Source: Cryptomeria japonica
Lineage: Eukaryota; Streptophyta; Pinopsida; Cupressales; Cupressaceae
Length of the DNA stretch: 64,000 nucleotides
Assembly (NCBI RefSeq): GCF_030272615.1
Contig: NC_081414.1
Span: 6,639,001 to 6,703,000 of the forward strand
Direction: 5' to 3'
This document shows positions 1 through 11,913 of this stretch, piece after piece. Every line of letters begins with the position of its first letter. The stretch's first letter is position 1. Below the pieces are notes generated by a model that did no database searches, had not been told where the DNA came from, and saw nothing but the letters and a program-made list of their open reading frames with translations. A program made the position numbers and the translations under genes.

Positions 1-2
1 GG

Positions 3-1504
3 TTGTTTGATATTGTGTATTCAAAAGTTAAGAAAAGTAAATATGCAAAGAGCATGTGGGACAAGCTGAAAAAAATCTATGGAGAAGAGCCTAGCACTAC
101 TGAATCAGATTGTGAAAGGAAGAAGATTAAAGGAGCAGCCAAATGTGTAGATGATAAAAGTAGATCTGTTAGTTTTTGCAACATAGATGGAGAGGAAACT
201 CATCTACTTATGGCACAAGAGATCCAAAATGAGGAGAAGACATCAAGTTGTGACAGTGGATCTAATTCTAAAAATCAGAGCTTCTTCGGTAGCGATGATG
301 AAGATGAAGGTAATATTGAACTTGAATTTGGAGGATAACTATTATTTACCCTGGAGGAATGGAAAGAATTAAAAGATTATAAGAAATCAACCACAAAGGA
401 ACATGATCAGTTGATGAAAACCCTTGAAGAATCAAATCAAAATATTGTTGCTTTAACAACTGAATTAGAAGAACTCAGAAAGGTGAAGACAAAATACAAA
501 TTCTATGAGAATGCTGCTACAGAGGAACAAGATAGATTAAAAAAATACCTTCAAGAGTCAGAGCTAACAATTTCTAGTCTGAAAGCACAAGTTGATGATG
601 TTAAAAGAATAAATGAAGAATCAAAATCAGATTTTGATACCAAAAAGTATAGGTGTAAGGAGTTAGAATAAGAAGTTGAGACAAAACAAAAGGAGTGTCA
701 AATTCTAAAGGATGAAATAGAAAAGCTAACAATAGAGTTGGAGAAGTGCAATGATGAACTCAAGCTAAGGAAGAAGTATGATGGTGGCACCAAAGCACTG
801 GATGAAATGCTGAGTAAACAAAAGCATTATAAGGATATTGCAAGCTTTTGATATGATAGTGATCAATGTTCCACAAGTAAGGATTCTTCCAACAAATAAA
901 TACACTTTGTCTCTTCAAGTGATAATGGTAGTAGGCAAACTTTCACAGTTAGGAATGCTCTAAGGAAGAAAATTGATTTAACTACCATTGCTGAAAGTAA
1001 AAAGACACAGGCTCCTACTACAAGGAAGAATGACGTTGATCCAAATGGAAAAGGTAAACTGATTGATGATAGATTCAACCAAGTTAAAGATACAAGGAAG
1101 AGCTCTAGAAGACCAAGAAATGTTGCTCACAAGACTAAACAATTTTGGAGACAAGAGGGATCAGCTGAAAGGACTACTACAAACATTCAGCCCAAGATCA
1201 ATCATTGAGGAAGACGAAACAACACAAACAAGTCTACAAGATCTCCACCTTTTTGGTAAAATAAATTTGTAAGTCAAAATTCCCCTTTCTCTAGTTATTG
1301 TTTTTCATGCAAAGGTTATGGTCATAGAGAAAATGAATGTATAAAAGGGTCTAGGAATGATCAATGTGCATTTTCTAGAAATAGAAATGTAGTCTATCAA
1401 AAATGCAATACATGTGGACATAGTACATCAAGTTGTAGACACATGCATAGATCTGCTCTCATTTATGATATGAAGATTGTAGTTACTGCTCCAAGAAATG
1501 TAAA
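3..1504 (+). pseudogene. gag-like protein of element F (UBN2-like end, coiled coil, zinc knuckles), broken
   Basis: This is the remnant of a copia-type gag. The first residues carry a motif, KSMWDKLKKIYGEE, typical of the end of the UBN2 gag domain. An acidic Ser/Asp-rich linker follows, then a long Glu/Lys/Leu-rich coiled coil (about 350-840), then two CCHC knuckles: CFSCKGYGHRENEC at 1299-1340 and CNTCGHSTSSC near 1404-1437. Such proteins package retroelement RNA in cytoplasmic particles. Stops after 335 and 668, near 848 and 895, and further stops and frame changes downstream show it is dead. The N-terminus is outside the window. Confidence 0.65.
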
Positions 1505-2922
1505 TGTTGTATGTCATTAACTGTAACCAAGTTGGTCAGAGGAATTATAATTGTAGAAGAAAATCATTTTAGTCATATGACATCCCCTCCACTTTCTCTT
1601 CCAACATAAATGCAAAACATAACCACTATAGGCAACATGAGAGAGTGGGTAGAAGTGATGTAAAACAAAGATATACATAAAAAAAAAATAGAAGGGTTTT
1701 AGGTATGTCAAAAAGTTAATTTTTTCCATCTAATGGTTACAAAGGTATGGTTTGGAAAGGGAGATCAATCCAATTTGATAGATACCCCTCTACCTCTCTG
1801 TTTGGTATGAACATATTATGCTATAGCTGCAAAATATTGTAGATCAAGGGTGGTCAAGAAAAGAAAGATAATCAATGCTTCTCTGAATGTTGCAAATGAG
1901 AGACAAAGGAAGATTTAGCAAATTTGGAGGAGAAAGTGCATCTAAGGAGTTGAAAAAGGCAAGGATTTATTCATGAGCAGACACTATGTATTTCATGCAA
2001 AAGGGACATCTCCTCAAGTTTAGGGGAATGCAGGACCTCAGGGGGAGATACATACTGATCACATCCTTTGCCCCCAAATGTTGAAAAGGACAAGTGTAAG
2101 AATAGGATGTTGCAGATATGATGAAAACCAACTCTAAGAAGAAGACATGGAGGAAGAAGATGAGATGGCAGATTTTTATAGTTGATAATGAGTTAGTTTA
2201 AAATGTTTGTAAATCATCTCTAGTTGTTGGTGTTGGAGATTTTTATGCCTTGGCTGTATATTAAGGCAAAACATTATTGGCATGATGATCTTTGTGAAAA
2301 GATGCGGTCAAAACTACACATTTGCATATGTAAGGTTGATTACTGCTGCAAGTGCTAAAGATATTTTGAAGACATCCACATTGTAAAGATGGCTGAGTGG
2401 TTGAAGACAATGCATATTGAAGTTTATTGAATAGTAAACGTGGAAACAACAGTGTGTGCATGAAATACTTAATACTACGCTATGTGATTGCAAGGACAAA
2501 GACTGCAATAGGATTGATTGATGCATCAGGGCATGCAAAGAAAAATAATAGGGCTAAGAGTATGTGTACAACATATGGAATAAAATAAAGAAGATGGAGT
2601 ATATTGGTTTTGGCTCTCAAGGGGATACAAAATGCATATGCTAGCCATGGACCATAGGGGGAGCTGAGAAGACTTGATTAGAGTTTAATTTTGTAATGTT
2701 GGATCATTTCTAACATATATTGTAATAATGGTTCATCTAGTATATAGGTAGCAGAGGTGCACACAATCATATTGGTGCATTAGACACAGGGGAAAACTAA
2801 TGAATCGGTTATATTTAGGCACAACAAATAATTAAAAGGGGGAGCTTATTCATATTCATGTTGGAAGCCAACCCCTTTGCCATTGTTTTCAAAGGGGGAG
2901 AGTGAGGAGTGGTGTTGAAATC
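1505..2922. other. Non-coding tail of element F
   Basis: I see no coding region here. The stretch is an A/G-rich sequence with scattered short G-runs that look like decayed polypurine tracts (near 2040, 2650, 2840 and 2890). In a normal copia element this space would hold integrase and RT; no pol motif could be found in any frame. Confidence 0.5.
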
Positions 2923-2940
2923 AATGCCAAAGTGGGAGAT
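2923..2940 (+). other. Polypurine tract of element F
   Basis: The purine-rich run AAAGTGGGAGAT directly abuts the LTR start TGTTGGCATT at 2941. This is the position and composition of the plus-strand primer of an LTR retrotransposon. Confidence 0.6.
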
Positions 2941-3389
2941 TGTTGGCATTGAGGTTGTCATTGATGTCAACATGTGTGTGTGTGTGGATTGATTTGATGA
3001 AGTTATAGGTTGCAGGTTGCAAACAAGATGATTGATGTCAACTACTGAGGAGTCTTAGTGTATAGGCATGAAGATCATGTCAGTACTAGTGAAGATGTAT
3101 CATGATATGTTCCTAGCAAGAAGATGAAGATCAGATTGGTCAAAGATGCAGAGGATTAGATTGACAACATAGTGAGAAAGTGTAGATGTATAAATGGATA
3201 ACACACCAGGTTAGTCGCACTTAGTTATAGGGAGTGTTAATCACAAAAGGGGGATGCATAAGGAAATCATGGAGTATGTACATTTGGATAGGTCAAAGAT
3301 GACCAAAGGCTACTACAATAAGAAAAGGGTTGCGCATAACACATAGGTTATCTCTATGCAGTAGAGTTCATGGGTTGTAGAGGTCATCA
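2941..3389 (+). repeat. 3' LTR of element F, truncated
   Basis: It begins with TGTTGGCATT right after a polypurine tract, the same start as the LTRs of Copia-B and solo LTR-C. It is interrupted at about 3390, where Gypsy-B appears to start. It contains a short (GT)n run near 2970-2985. The right boundary is approximate because no second copy is in the window. Confidence 0.55.
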
Positions 3390-3573
3390 TGTGTGGAATT
3401 CATGTCATTGAGGGTTGGAATATTTTTCTATAGTGGTCTCTCAAAATGTTTTGTCCTTCGGGTTCCATCTATGTGAGTTGCAAATTGAAAATGTTGAAAT
3501 TCCATGTGATTGGCAGTTTTCGGCAAGATCCTTCTTTTGTCTTAGCGACATCTCTGCATTTTGGTGTGAGAGG
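3390..3573 (+). repeat. 5' LTR of Gypsy-B, left part
   Basis: This is the sequence between the end of element F's LTR and the Copia-A insertion. It resumes after Copia-A at 45607. The start TGTGTGGAATTC near 3390 is my best guess for the LTR edge, because the 3' LTR that would fix it lies beyond the window. Joined to the right part, the LTR would be about 870 bp. Confidence 0.5.
3569..3573. repeat. Target-site duplication of Copia-A, left (AGAGG)
   Basis: AGAGG immediately precedes the LTR start at 3574 and is repeated exactly at 45602-45606 after the right LTR. This 5-bp duplication defines the Copia-A insertion into the Gypsy-B LTR. Confidence 0.9.
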
Positions 3574-4795
3574 TGTTGGAAAATTGGAGGAATTGATTAT
3601 GTGTTGCATTTATGTTTTGTCATTGATGGCAACACCGACTATTTTGATTGTTTATCGGTTTTTGGTAGGTTCCGGTAGAGCGGTTGGATTATGATATTGA
3701 TCCAGTATGCTTCGATATGCTTCGGTTTGTGGAATTAGTTTGGATCTATCATTCATGCTATTCAGATATATATCACAATCAGTTGATTCAGGATTTGATG
3801 ACTTAGGAGCTATCATTTGTTCTAGTAAGCCTTTTGGTCACCGATAAGGGTTTTACCGATAGAGCTTTGTTGAAGATATTTTGATGCACTTGATAAGTGG
3901 TGTTAGTGTGACTTCTAGATGGCTTTTAGGATGTTGTTGGTTATCTTGTTCATGTTCCTATTGATCGGTGGTGTTGAATTTGGGTCCGGACCTAATGCTA
4001 TCTTATTCTGCTAGGTTATGGACTAGTTTATGTAATGTGTTGGTGGATGATCCCTATGAGTTTCTAGTTGGATCTATTGATTAGATTATGTTGTTTCAGT
4101 CTTAGGCCGACTTGGTTGATCATTGGATTGCAGGTTTATGTTATGAAATTATTGTATTATCTTTTAGGTGGCCAACCTAATTATTTAGGTCCTGGGTTGG
4201 TATAAATATGATGTAAGATCTCTTTGTAGATCATGGGCATATGCATGGGTTTTTTGGATATAGGATTATCTATGTGCGAATAAGGTTGTAATCATATGGA
4301 GAGGTTTTGGTTGATCATAGGTGATTGAATTGGGGTGGTGGAAGAGGTTTAAGACCTTCGGTACTGAGATTAACCAAAACTGTATGCGGGCATAGGAGAT
4401 GCTATTCTTGCAGTTCACTCTTCTTTCCGGACCGTATTCTGGATTTATTTTGTAGTCAGTAAGGCTGCTTTTGTGATGAGCAATGCGCTCTACATTGTTG
4501 TCCTTCTTTCATGTGCATGACCCTCTTTTTGTAATCACACACTTACTACAAAAGTATTATCTGACTATGGGTAGGCTTCCCACCATGGTTTTTCCCTTTA
4601 CCGGGTTTTCCACGTACAAATCTTGGTGTTATCTTTTGTGGATGGTTGGTAAATATTCCGTGGTTTATATTTGTGCTTAACTATTATATTTTCTATTATG
4701 GTAATAAGGTTTTAATGCTTAAAGTTCTATAATATGTTAACAATTGATTCACCCCTCCCTCTCAGTTGTTCACCGATTATCTGATTTGTCTAACA
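3574..4795 (+). repeat. 5' LTR of Copia-A
   Basis: It begins TGTTGGAAAATTGG and ends GTCTAACA directly before the primer-binding site. It pairs with the copy at 44381-45601. It contains a TATA box at 4201 and a pyrimidine-rich tract near its end (4750-4763), features shared with other copia LTRs in this window. Confidence 0.92.
4201..4208 (+). promoter_or_regulatory. TATA box in the Copia-A 5' LTR
   Basis: TATAAATA follows GGGTTGG and is conserved in the other LTR at 45008-45015. It is the likely core promoter of the element; the U3/R boundary would lie shortly downstream. Confidence 0.6.
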
Positions 4796-4811
4796 ATTGG
4801 TATTAGAGCCT
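4796..4811 (+). other. Primer-binding site of Copia-A
   Basis: ATTGGTATTAGAGCC lies directly after the LTR. It matches the plant initiator tRNA-Met site TGGTATCAGAGC with one C-to-T change. Confidence 0.8.
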
Positions 4812-4851
4812 AATCCTCTCTACAGAAGCTTAACCACTCGAAGAAGATCCC

Positions 4852-5898
4852 ATGTCATCTAATATTTCAATTTTATCAAGTTCATTTGCAACTGTTTTCC
4901 GGAGAGAAATTCCTAGGCTTGATGGAACAAATTATAGAGCATGGAAGATTCAGATGGAGACTCATCTGAGATGTCTTTGTAAGGAGATTTGGGAGATCAA
5001 TGAGAAAGGATATATACCTCATAATCCGGCATCTGGCAATGCTCCTCTGACAGGATTGGATAATGACATTGAAAATGATTGTAGAATTAGAGAAGCCCTT
5101 TTGTGTGCACTTTCTAATCAACAAGTTATGAGACTAATCAACAAATCAACTACAAAGGCTATATGGGATAAATTGGAGACTCTGAATGAAGGTGACCCTA
5201 CTGTTAAAATTGCTAAACATGATGGTTACCAGGTGAGATATGAGAACCTGAAGATGGAAGAATATGAAAGGATTACTGCTTTTATGGAGAGAGTTAATGA
5301 AATTGTTCTGGGAATTTAGTGCTATGGTGGATCCCTGAGCGAAGATGAAATAGTTTCTAAAGTATTGAGAGCTTTGCCACCAGCTTATAAGATGAAGGCT
5401 ACTACAATTAATGAGTTGAGAACAATGGAAAACACCTTTTTTAATAGGGATACCTTGTTTGGGAATTTATCTGCTTTTGAGCTTGAGGAATTTGGTCCTT
5501 CTAGAGTTGCAAAATCTGAACCTGCTTTTCATGCATCTACTTCATCTACCGGCAAGAGTGATTGGAAAGCCTTATATGATAAGGAACTAGAGGAAATGAG
5601 GAAAGAAGATGAAGAGTTTGAGAAACTTGATGCCCTATTTTATAGAAGAGTACCTAAAGGTCCAACAAGAAGTAAGTATGAAGGAAAATCACCTTTTAAA
5701 TGTTTCGCATGTAATAAGATAGGTCATTTCGTATCTAGATGTCCTGAAAGGAACTCAAGATTTGAGGAAAGAGATAGAAGATCTTTTAGGCCTAAAAATG
5801 ATTATCAGAACAAGAATAAATACAAGAGGAACAAAGACAAATCATGCTACTATGCGGATGAGGAAGGTGTGAATGATTCTGATGATGAATCAACATAA
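4852..5898 (+). pseudogene. gag: Copia-A gag
   Basis: The capsid-type protein starts at an ATG 56 bp past the LTR. The N-terminal part carries the copia gag signature (RLDGTNYRAWKIQMETHL, near residue 24), then the UBN2 region (TKAIWDKLETLNEGD). A charged linker leads to a CCHC zinc knuckle, CFACNKIGHFVSRC, near 5701-5742, followed by a basic tail. It binds element RNA and forms the particle. A stop at 5317-5319 (GGAATTTAG) and another at 5896-5898 interrupt an otherwise continuous frame that leads into protease in the same phase. It is therefore a single gag-pol polyprotein that has decayed. Confidence 0.88.
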
Positions 5899-7791
5899 GA
5901 TTCAGCTAGTGGATCTTGCAATGGAAAGGAATGGGTATTCTTGGCTATCAAGGAAGATGATCTGGTACCTGAAGAAAAGGCCCTTGCTTCTAAATTTGAA
6001 GACAAAGATGAATGGGTGAAAGACAGTGGATGTTCACATCATATGACTAGAGATAAAAGGAGGTTTTTATCTTTACAAGAATTTGATGGTGGTCTAGTTA
6101 GATTTGGAGATGACAAAGCATTCATGATCAAGGGAAGAAGAACTATATCATTTGATGGTAAGCATGATAATGATAATGTTTATTATGTTGAAGGTTTAAG
6201 GCATAATGTTTTGAGTGTAGGATAGTTGATGGATAAGGGATTTCAGTTACAGTTCAGGGATGAAAAATGCAATATTATCAACAGATCTAGATTGGAGATT
6301 GCAACCGGTACTCAGAATAAAGGTAACATCTTTCATTTGAACTCCGGTGAGAAGACATGTTTGATTTCACAAATTGATGAGAGTTGGCTATGGCATAAGA
6401 GGTTGTGTCATGCAACTTTTGATTGTATTGTAAAGATTAGTTCTACTAAGGCAATTAGATATATACATAAGATTGTGAAGCCCTATAATCCGGTATGTAA
6501 GAAATGTCAAATGGGAAAGCAAGTCAAAACTTATTTTAAGAGTATACAAGATAAATCTAATGATGTTCTTGATCTTATTCATACTGATTTGTGTGGTCCT
6601 GCTAGAATCAAAAGTTTTCAGGGTGATAGATTTTTTATGCTAATCATTGATGACTATTCTAGAATGATGTGGGTTACTTTTCTAAGGGAGAAATCTAAAG
6701 AATTCAAAAAGTTAAAGCTAAAGTTAAGACAGAGACAAGATTGAAGATTAAATGCTTAAGGTCTGATTAGGGTGGATAATTCACATCCAGTGAATTTAAT
6801 AGTTATTGTGAAAAGAATGGGATAAGGAGACAGCTATCTGCACCCTGAACACCTCAACAAAATGGAGTTGTGGAAAGGAAGAACAAAACTATCTTGGATA
6901 CGACTAGAACTATGATGATGGAAGCTAGTCTGCCTCATATCTATTGGAGAGAAGCTGTGAGCACGATGATATACACATTCAATAGAGTTCATATTAAAGG
7001 AGACACTGGTAAGACACCTTATGAGTTATGGTTTAGTCATACACCTACAGTTAAGTATTTCAAAATCTTTGGTAGTAAATGCTATATCAAAAGAGATGAT
7101 TCCATTGGAAAGTTTGATCCTAGATGTGATGAAGGGATATTTCTTGGCTATTCTAAAGAAAACAAATCATATAGATGTTATAATAAAAGATTGCATAGAA
7201 TTGTAGAGAGCACTAATGTCAAGGTGGATGAGCTGAACAGAAGTCAAATTAGAACTTATGAGAGAGAACTGGTAGTGGAAATGATCATAACTGAATTGGT
7301 AGTACCTACACCAGAACATAATGTTGAACTAGTTAATTTAGTAGTATTAGAAAATTCAACAATAACTGAAGATCAGAGAAGAGGAACAAAAAATCAGAAA
7401 ACTCCTAAGCATGTTAGGTTAAATCATTCAAAAGATCAGATCATTGGAGACAAGAATAAAGGAGTGATGACAAGAAGAAGGTTGGCAACTGATGAGGTAT
7501 GTTTAATTTCTCAAACTGAACCTGTATTGGTAATTGAAGCATGTAAAGATGAATGTTGGATAAAAGCTATGGAAGAGGAATTAGATCAGATATAAAATAA
7601 TAATACATGGACTTTAGTTCCCCGAGCTAAAAATTAGAATGTTATTGGGACTAAATGGGTTTTTAGGAATGAATTGAATGAATATGGACAAGTTGTGAGG
7701 AATAAGGCTAGATTGGTTTGTAAAGGATATTCTCAAAAGGAAGGAATTGATTATGATGAAACTTTTGCTCTGGTATCTAGGATTGAAGCTA
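5899..7791 (+). pseudogene. pol: Copia-A pol 5' half: protease, integrase, start of RT
   Basis: The protease is marked by KDSGCSHHMT near 6020-6050, with catalytic Asp and DSG intact. The GAG-pre-integrase HHCC region follows (WLWHKRLCH near 6389, CKKCQMGK near 6500), then the integrase core with HTDLCGP near 6580. The motif SDQGGEF is spoiled by two stops near 6768-6780, and QQNGVVERKN (near 6860) holds the last catalytic Glu. The RT fingers begin near 7610 and stop abruptly at 7791, where the CACTA element entered. Further defects are a stop at 6223-6225 and a frame change near 6715. The RT continues at 42731. Confidence 0.88.
7789..7791. repeat. CACTA target-site duplication, left (CTA)
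   Basis: CTA precedes the terminal CACTA at 7792 and recurs at 42731-42733. A 3-bp duplication is the hallmark of the CACTA (En/Spm) superfamily. Confidence 0.9.
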
Positions 7792-7813
7792 CACTAATAC
7801 ATTTGGGGTCAAA
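7792..7813 (+). repeat. CACTA left terminal inverted repeat
   Basis: It begins CACTAATACATTTGGGGTC. The inverse of the right end begins CACTAGTACATTCGGGTC, so the repeats match over about 21 bp with two substitutions and one single-base gap. Confidence 0.9.
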
Positions 7814-7915
7814 TTCCGACGGAGGTTTCCGACAGACAAGGAGCATTGTGTGAAAGTTTGATTTTTCTTTTTAAAAATGCCTGTGTTCGTCGGAATTTCG
7901 ATGACCTCGGGCATT
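7814..7915 (+). repeat. CACTA left subterminal region
   Basis: It contains ATTCCGACGG and TTTCCGACAG (about 7811-7835) and GTCGGAATTTCGATGAC (about 7890-7906). These are copies, in both orientations, of a TTCCGAC/GTCGGAA motif that also crowds the right end. Such subterminal arrays bind the TNPA-type accessory protein in En/Spm elements; binding here is inferred. Confidence 0.6.
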
Positions 7916-9959
7916 TTATTTTAAAAAAAAAACACAACGCATTTTCATTTTGAAAGCAAACCGAAGCAAGCGGCGACCGTCTTGCCTCCCTGCCCTTCCC
8001 CGTTGGAGCGATCTTTGCACAAGCAAGGTAAGGTTTTTTTTGCAATCAAAGGAACTCTTTGTTTTTCAATGAAGGGCAACTAATTTTTTTCGCAATCAAG
8101 GGCAACTGGTTTTTTTTTGCGAATTAATCCATTTTGTGCATATCCTGCGATCTTAAAATTCCATGAAATGACATCTCTTTGAGGTATTCCGTCATACAAT
8201 TCACATGCCATGTGTATGCTACCCCATTTTGTGATTTTTGTTATTGGAGCATTTGCAACTAATTTCTGACAAAAAACCCCCTTTGATTATGCTTTGATGG
8301 ATGTCCATACCTTGTTCCAAAGCTCCTATTTTGGCACACGCAGGGAGGATGCTGGCAAACGTTGCATTGAGATAAACATGACTGTATTTCATGAGGATTT
8401 GAACTCAAAGCATTGGCACTATCACTTATGGCTATATTATCTTTTTAAGACACTTTCATAGTGCACTTCACCTGTCCTCATAATGGACTATCATGAGATT
8501 CTTAAGAATGGAAATACTCCAAACATTCATGCCCTCTATGTTGTCATTGTGGTTTTCAATCATTGCGACTACATGCTTTTCAAGGACCAAGTAGTGTTCT
8601 TTTTTCATTGTTCTATTGTGCTTCTCAAGCTGCACCAACATAGTTTTATTTAATGGCTTTGTTTTGATAGTGATTTCTCCATGGTTTCCACTGTCTTTTT
8701 CTTGGCACATTCAATGCATTGTCATCTATCACTACTATTTTTTGTCATTTTTACCTTTATTGAGGTTGTTCTCATACATGTCATTCACTTTGTCTATGAG
8801 TATATCTCAACCAATTCACTGTTGTAAGTAGAAATAAAAGATTAGTCTCATCTCTTTTACTATTTTAGACCTTCATAGTAATCTTTGCAATATATCATTT
8901 CCTTCTAATTATATGGAATAATGATTTTCTTTTCATGGAATGTGATGAAGGCTTGAGTGTGTCTTCTTGAACTCACTTATTATCAGCTCCTCTATGATTA
9001 CCTTAGATCTTTGTGGCTAAGAATTGTTCTTGATGAACTTATGCTCTTTATTGATTTCTTTTAATACCATTATATTATCCTGAAAAAGGCTTGTTCAATG
9101 CTCCCTTAGCATGCATGTGCTCTCTTTGTATTGATCTAGGGCTACTCATTAATGTATCTATGGATTTCCCTTATTCACTATGTTGTGACAGTCATTTGCA
9201 GATTTGGGACTATCATCTTTCATAATTTGATGTCTTTAAGATGTGGGTACATTGCTTGACAAGAAAAGCTCAAGCATTTGTGAAGTTCAAAGAGTTTAAA
9301 CCCCTTGTTGAATGGTCATCCAGTTGTTCTCTAAATGCAAAATGCTCAAGTAAATGAGAAATTAACTCAAAATGGTTTATCCACAACTAAAAGAAAACGA
9401 CTAACCACTACATATATGCATCAACAAAATAGTGTTGTATAGAGACCTAATCATGCCTTCATGGATATGTAGATCAAGTTCCTACATTTTAGACAAAAGC
9501 AATTCACACAATAATATATTTGTTGAACTCACCCACCACAAAGATTTGCTTATGCAATAATATATTTGTTGTTAACTTTATCATGGAGGATTTGGTTATG
9601 CTTGTTACAATCAAGGTTTGACCAAACTAATTCTTAAATATACAAATGAAGAGAGTGGTTGGTTGGTGACTAATTACTCTTTTTAACACCATTTACAAGA
9701 TCATATCTAAATCAAGTGTCTCAAGAATTAAGCTACTACTAAGAAGATAGTTTTCCTAAAGAAAATGGGTTTCTTGTGTGGCTATTTATTGTAGATAACT
9801 TAGTTCCTTCATGAGAATCAATCAATTTGGAACATGTATAACTCACATTTGTGACATGTCACTAATGCAATTCCTTAGTACTTGTTTGAGTACTATCTCC
9901 TCTATTGTTTTCTATCCACTTTTGTGTCCTTCCTAGAACAAATAATAGATTAATGAGAA

Positions 9960-10545
9960 GGTGGAAAAGGTGGATTCACCTAAGAGGGAGTGGATTTTCC
10001 CAATAATATGTTAGATTCTCCCAAGGATGGATGGACTATACACTTGAAAGGTAGATGATTAAGGATGATGACAAGGTGAATTTTCCTTAGAATGATAGGG
10101 TTGATTTTCCTAAGAACAAGTAGATTCATGTAAACTAGAGGATACAAATTTGAACAAAATAATGGAAGGAGACTAAAACTAGATAGATTCACCTAAATGG
10201 GAGTGTAGTCATCTAAGGATAGGAAAAATTCACCATTTGCGTAAGAAAGATGGATAAGATAAATGATTTATGTGAAATAGATTCACCTAAGAGAAAGTAG
10301 ATTCACATAAGGATAGGTGGATTTTCCTAAAGATGAAGGGATAAGACTTAACAAAAAGAGGTCTTAGGATGATGGCAACGAGGATTCATTTAAGGATATG
10401 GCATATTCACCTAAGGGATAGTGTATTCTCCCAAGAATAAGGAAAAATTATTGATTGGTGGAATGACATACTAGATCAAGGAATGATACAAGGGTAGATT
10501 CACCTAAATATAGGGTAAATTCAGCTAAAAGGGTACCCATGAGAT
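9960..10545 (+). repeat. Diffuse repeat of a GATTCACCTAAG-like motif
   Basis: At least ten variants of a 12-13 bp motif (GATTCACCTAAG, GATTTTCCTAAG, ATTCACCTAAGG) occur at uneven spacing, for example near 9974, 10112, 10186, 10280, 10300, 10320, 10384, 10406 and 10498. Each is often followed by a purine-rich GGGAGTGG or AAAGTAG. It reads like a degenerate minisatellite. Confidence 0.55.
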
Positions 10546-11700
10546 TGCGGTACTGAGTACCTATCTATGGATGGTGTATTTGGATACAAGTATGATGAAA
10601 CAAAGTCCAAATCTCTATTATAGGTCCAACATAATCTCTATTATTTGAGACACCATTTTATTAGCATATCCAATTAGGGTAATTTATGGGTTTAATTATG
10701 GATCATGTTGTCTATTTCCATGCACTATTGAACTTATTTGGATGTATTGTGATTATTTTAATTTTGAAGTTATAAATAAATTATGTTTGTACCTTAGAAA
10801 GGGTAACTCCAATTGATGTTTGGGCAGTTTATTTGAAAACTTATGGTGATTATTGCCCTATGTTATGTAATGGAGTTATTTTTACACTAAGTAATTAACT
10901 AGAAAAATGAATTTGTATTGTTGTACAAGTATTATGAAACCATGCTTGTGTGTTTACATGTTTGCGCATCCTATTGAGAACCAACCTCGCTGTTGAGGAA
11001 CTCAATAAATGTGGTGTTAAGTAGAAGAATGGAAAACTCAAGAAGCTATGGTGACATATTGTGGCATTAGTAGGGATTATCTCTATTGACCACACCTTTC
11101 AAAGATAGTATCCCCTAGTTCTCCTCATAGAATGGACTATTGGGTGGCTCATAGTGGTATCCTATCCTACATTAATCTTGATGGCATTGCTGATAGTTGG
11201 TATGTGGTTCTTGGTACGGGTTTCGTCGTACCCTATTATCTTATTTATATCTTTGTTCCAACATGTGGAGATTGATTTTTGTCATGCTATGATGATTTTC
11301 ATGTTTGCATGTGTTCTGACATTATGCAAATAGATATGATGTCACACCATACTTATGTTTTGATATAGTGTAGGTGATGGTTACATGTTGTTGATGGTAG
11401 TGATTTGGGTTCAATGACACAATTCCGCACACACACACAAATATTTGAAGATGCATTTTATATTATTCCTTCTTAGTGGTGATTAGTGTTGGAAGATTTG
11501 CACACATGTAGAGAGGAACTCAAGTTAGATACAATAGGTTGTGTTTGATAACATATGAATGTGCCTCATGATGTATACATATAGCTTTGGTGTGTGACAT
11601 GCATGCACATTTTTCCATAAGACACATTGCTATGTGGCATGTGCCCTATGCATGTCTTCTTTGTGAGGCACGTTGCTATGTGCAATGTGGCCCTAGGTGT

Positions 11701-11913
11701 GTCTTCTCTATGAGGTGTATTGCCATGATATGTTAGGATTTGTAGTGTGCAGGCCACAAATGCATGCATGAGGGACTATTATTATAGTCATGTTTTTTGG
11801 GCATGTAGCCTAGGCATGTCTTCTCCATTAGGTACATGGCCATGCCATGTGGGATTTTTTGTGTTCATGCCACAAATGCACACATGAGGGACTATTATTG
11901 GAGTCATGATGAA
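11701..11913 (+). repeat. 116-bp direct repeat, two copies
   Basis: The landmarks GTCTTCT (11701 and 11817) and GAGGGACTATTATT (about 11770 and 11886) recur with a 116-bp offset. A third GTCTTCT at 11654 suggests a shorter preceding unit. No coding potential is seen. Confidence 0.6.

Larger units (their letters stand above)
1..2940 (+). mobile_element. Element F internal region, partial
   Basis: This is the internal region of an LTR retrotransposon that enters from the left edge and ends at a polypurine tract next to an LTR at 2941. It holds a gag-like reading frame with a coiled coil and two zinc knuckles up to about 1500. The next 1.4 kb has no recognisable protease, integrase, RT or RNase H. 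The element is therefore either non-autonomous or internally deleted. The first knuckle resembles that of element E on the opposite strand further right, so the two may be related. The 5' LTR lies outside the window. Confidence 0.65.

Noticed and set aside
8468-8831. Short ORFs on both strands in the CACTA left arm
   Set aside because: Overlapping on opposite strands, low complexity, no domain and no splice context.
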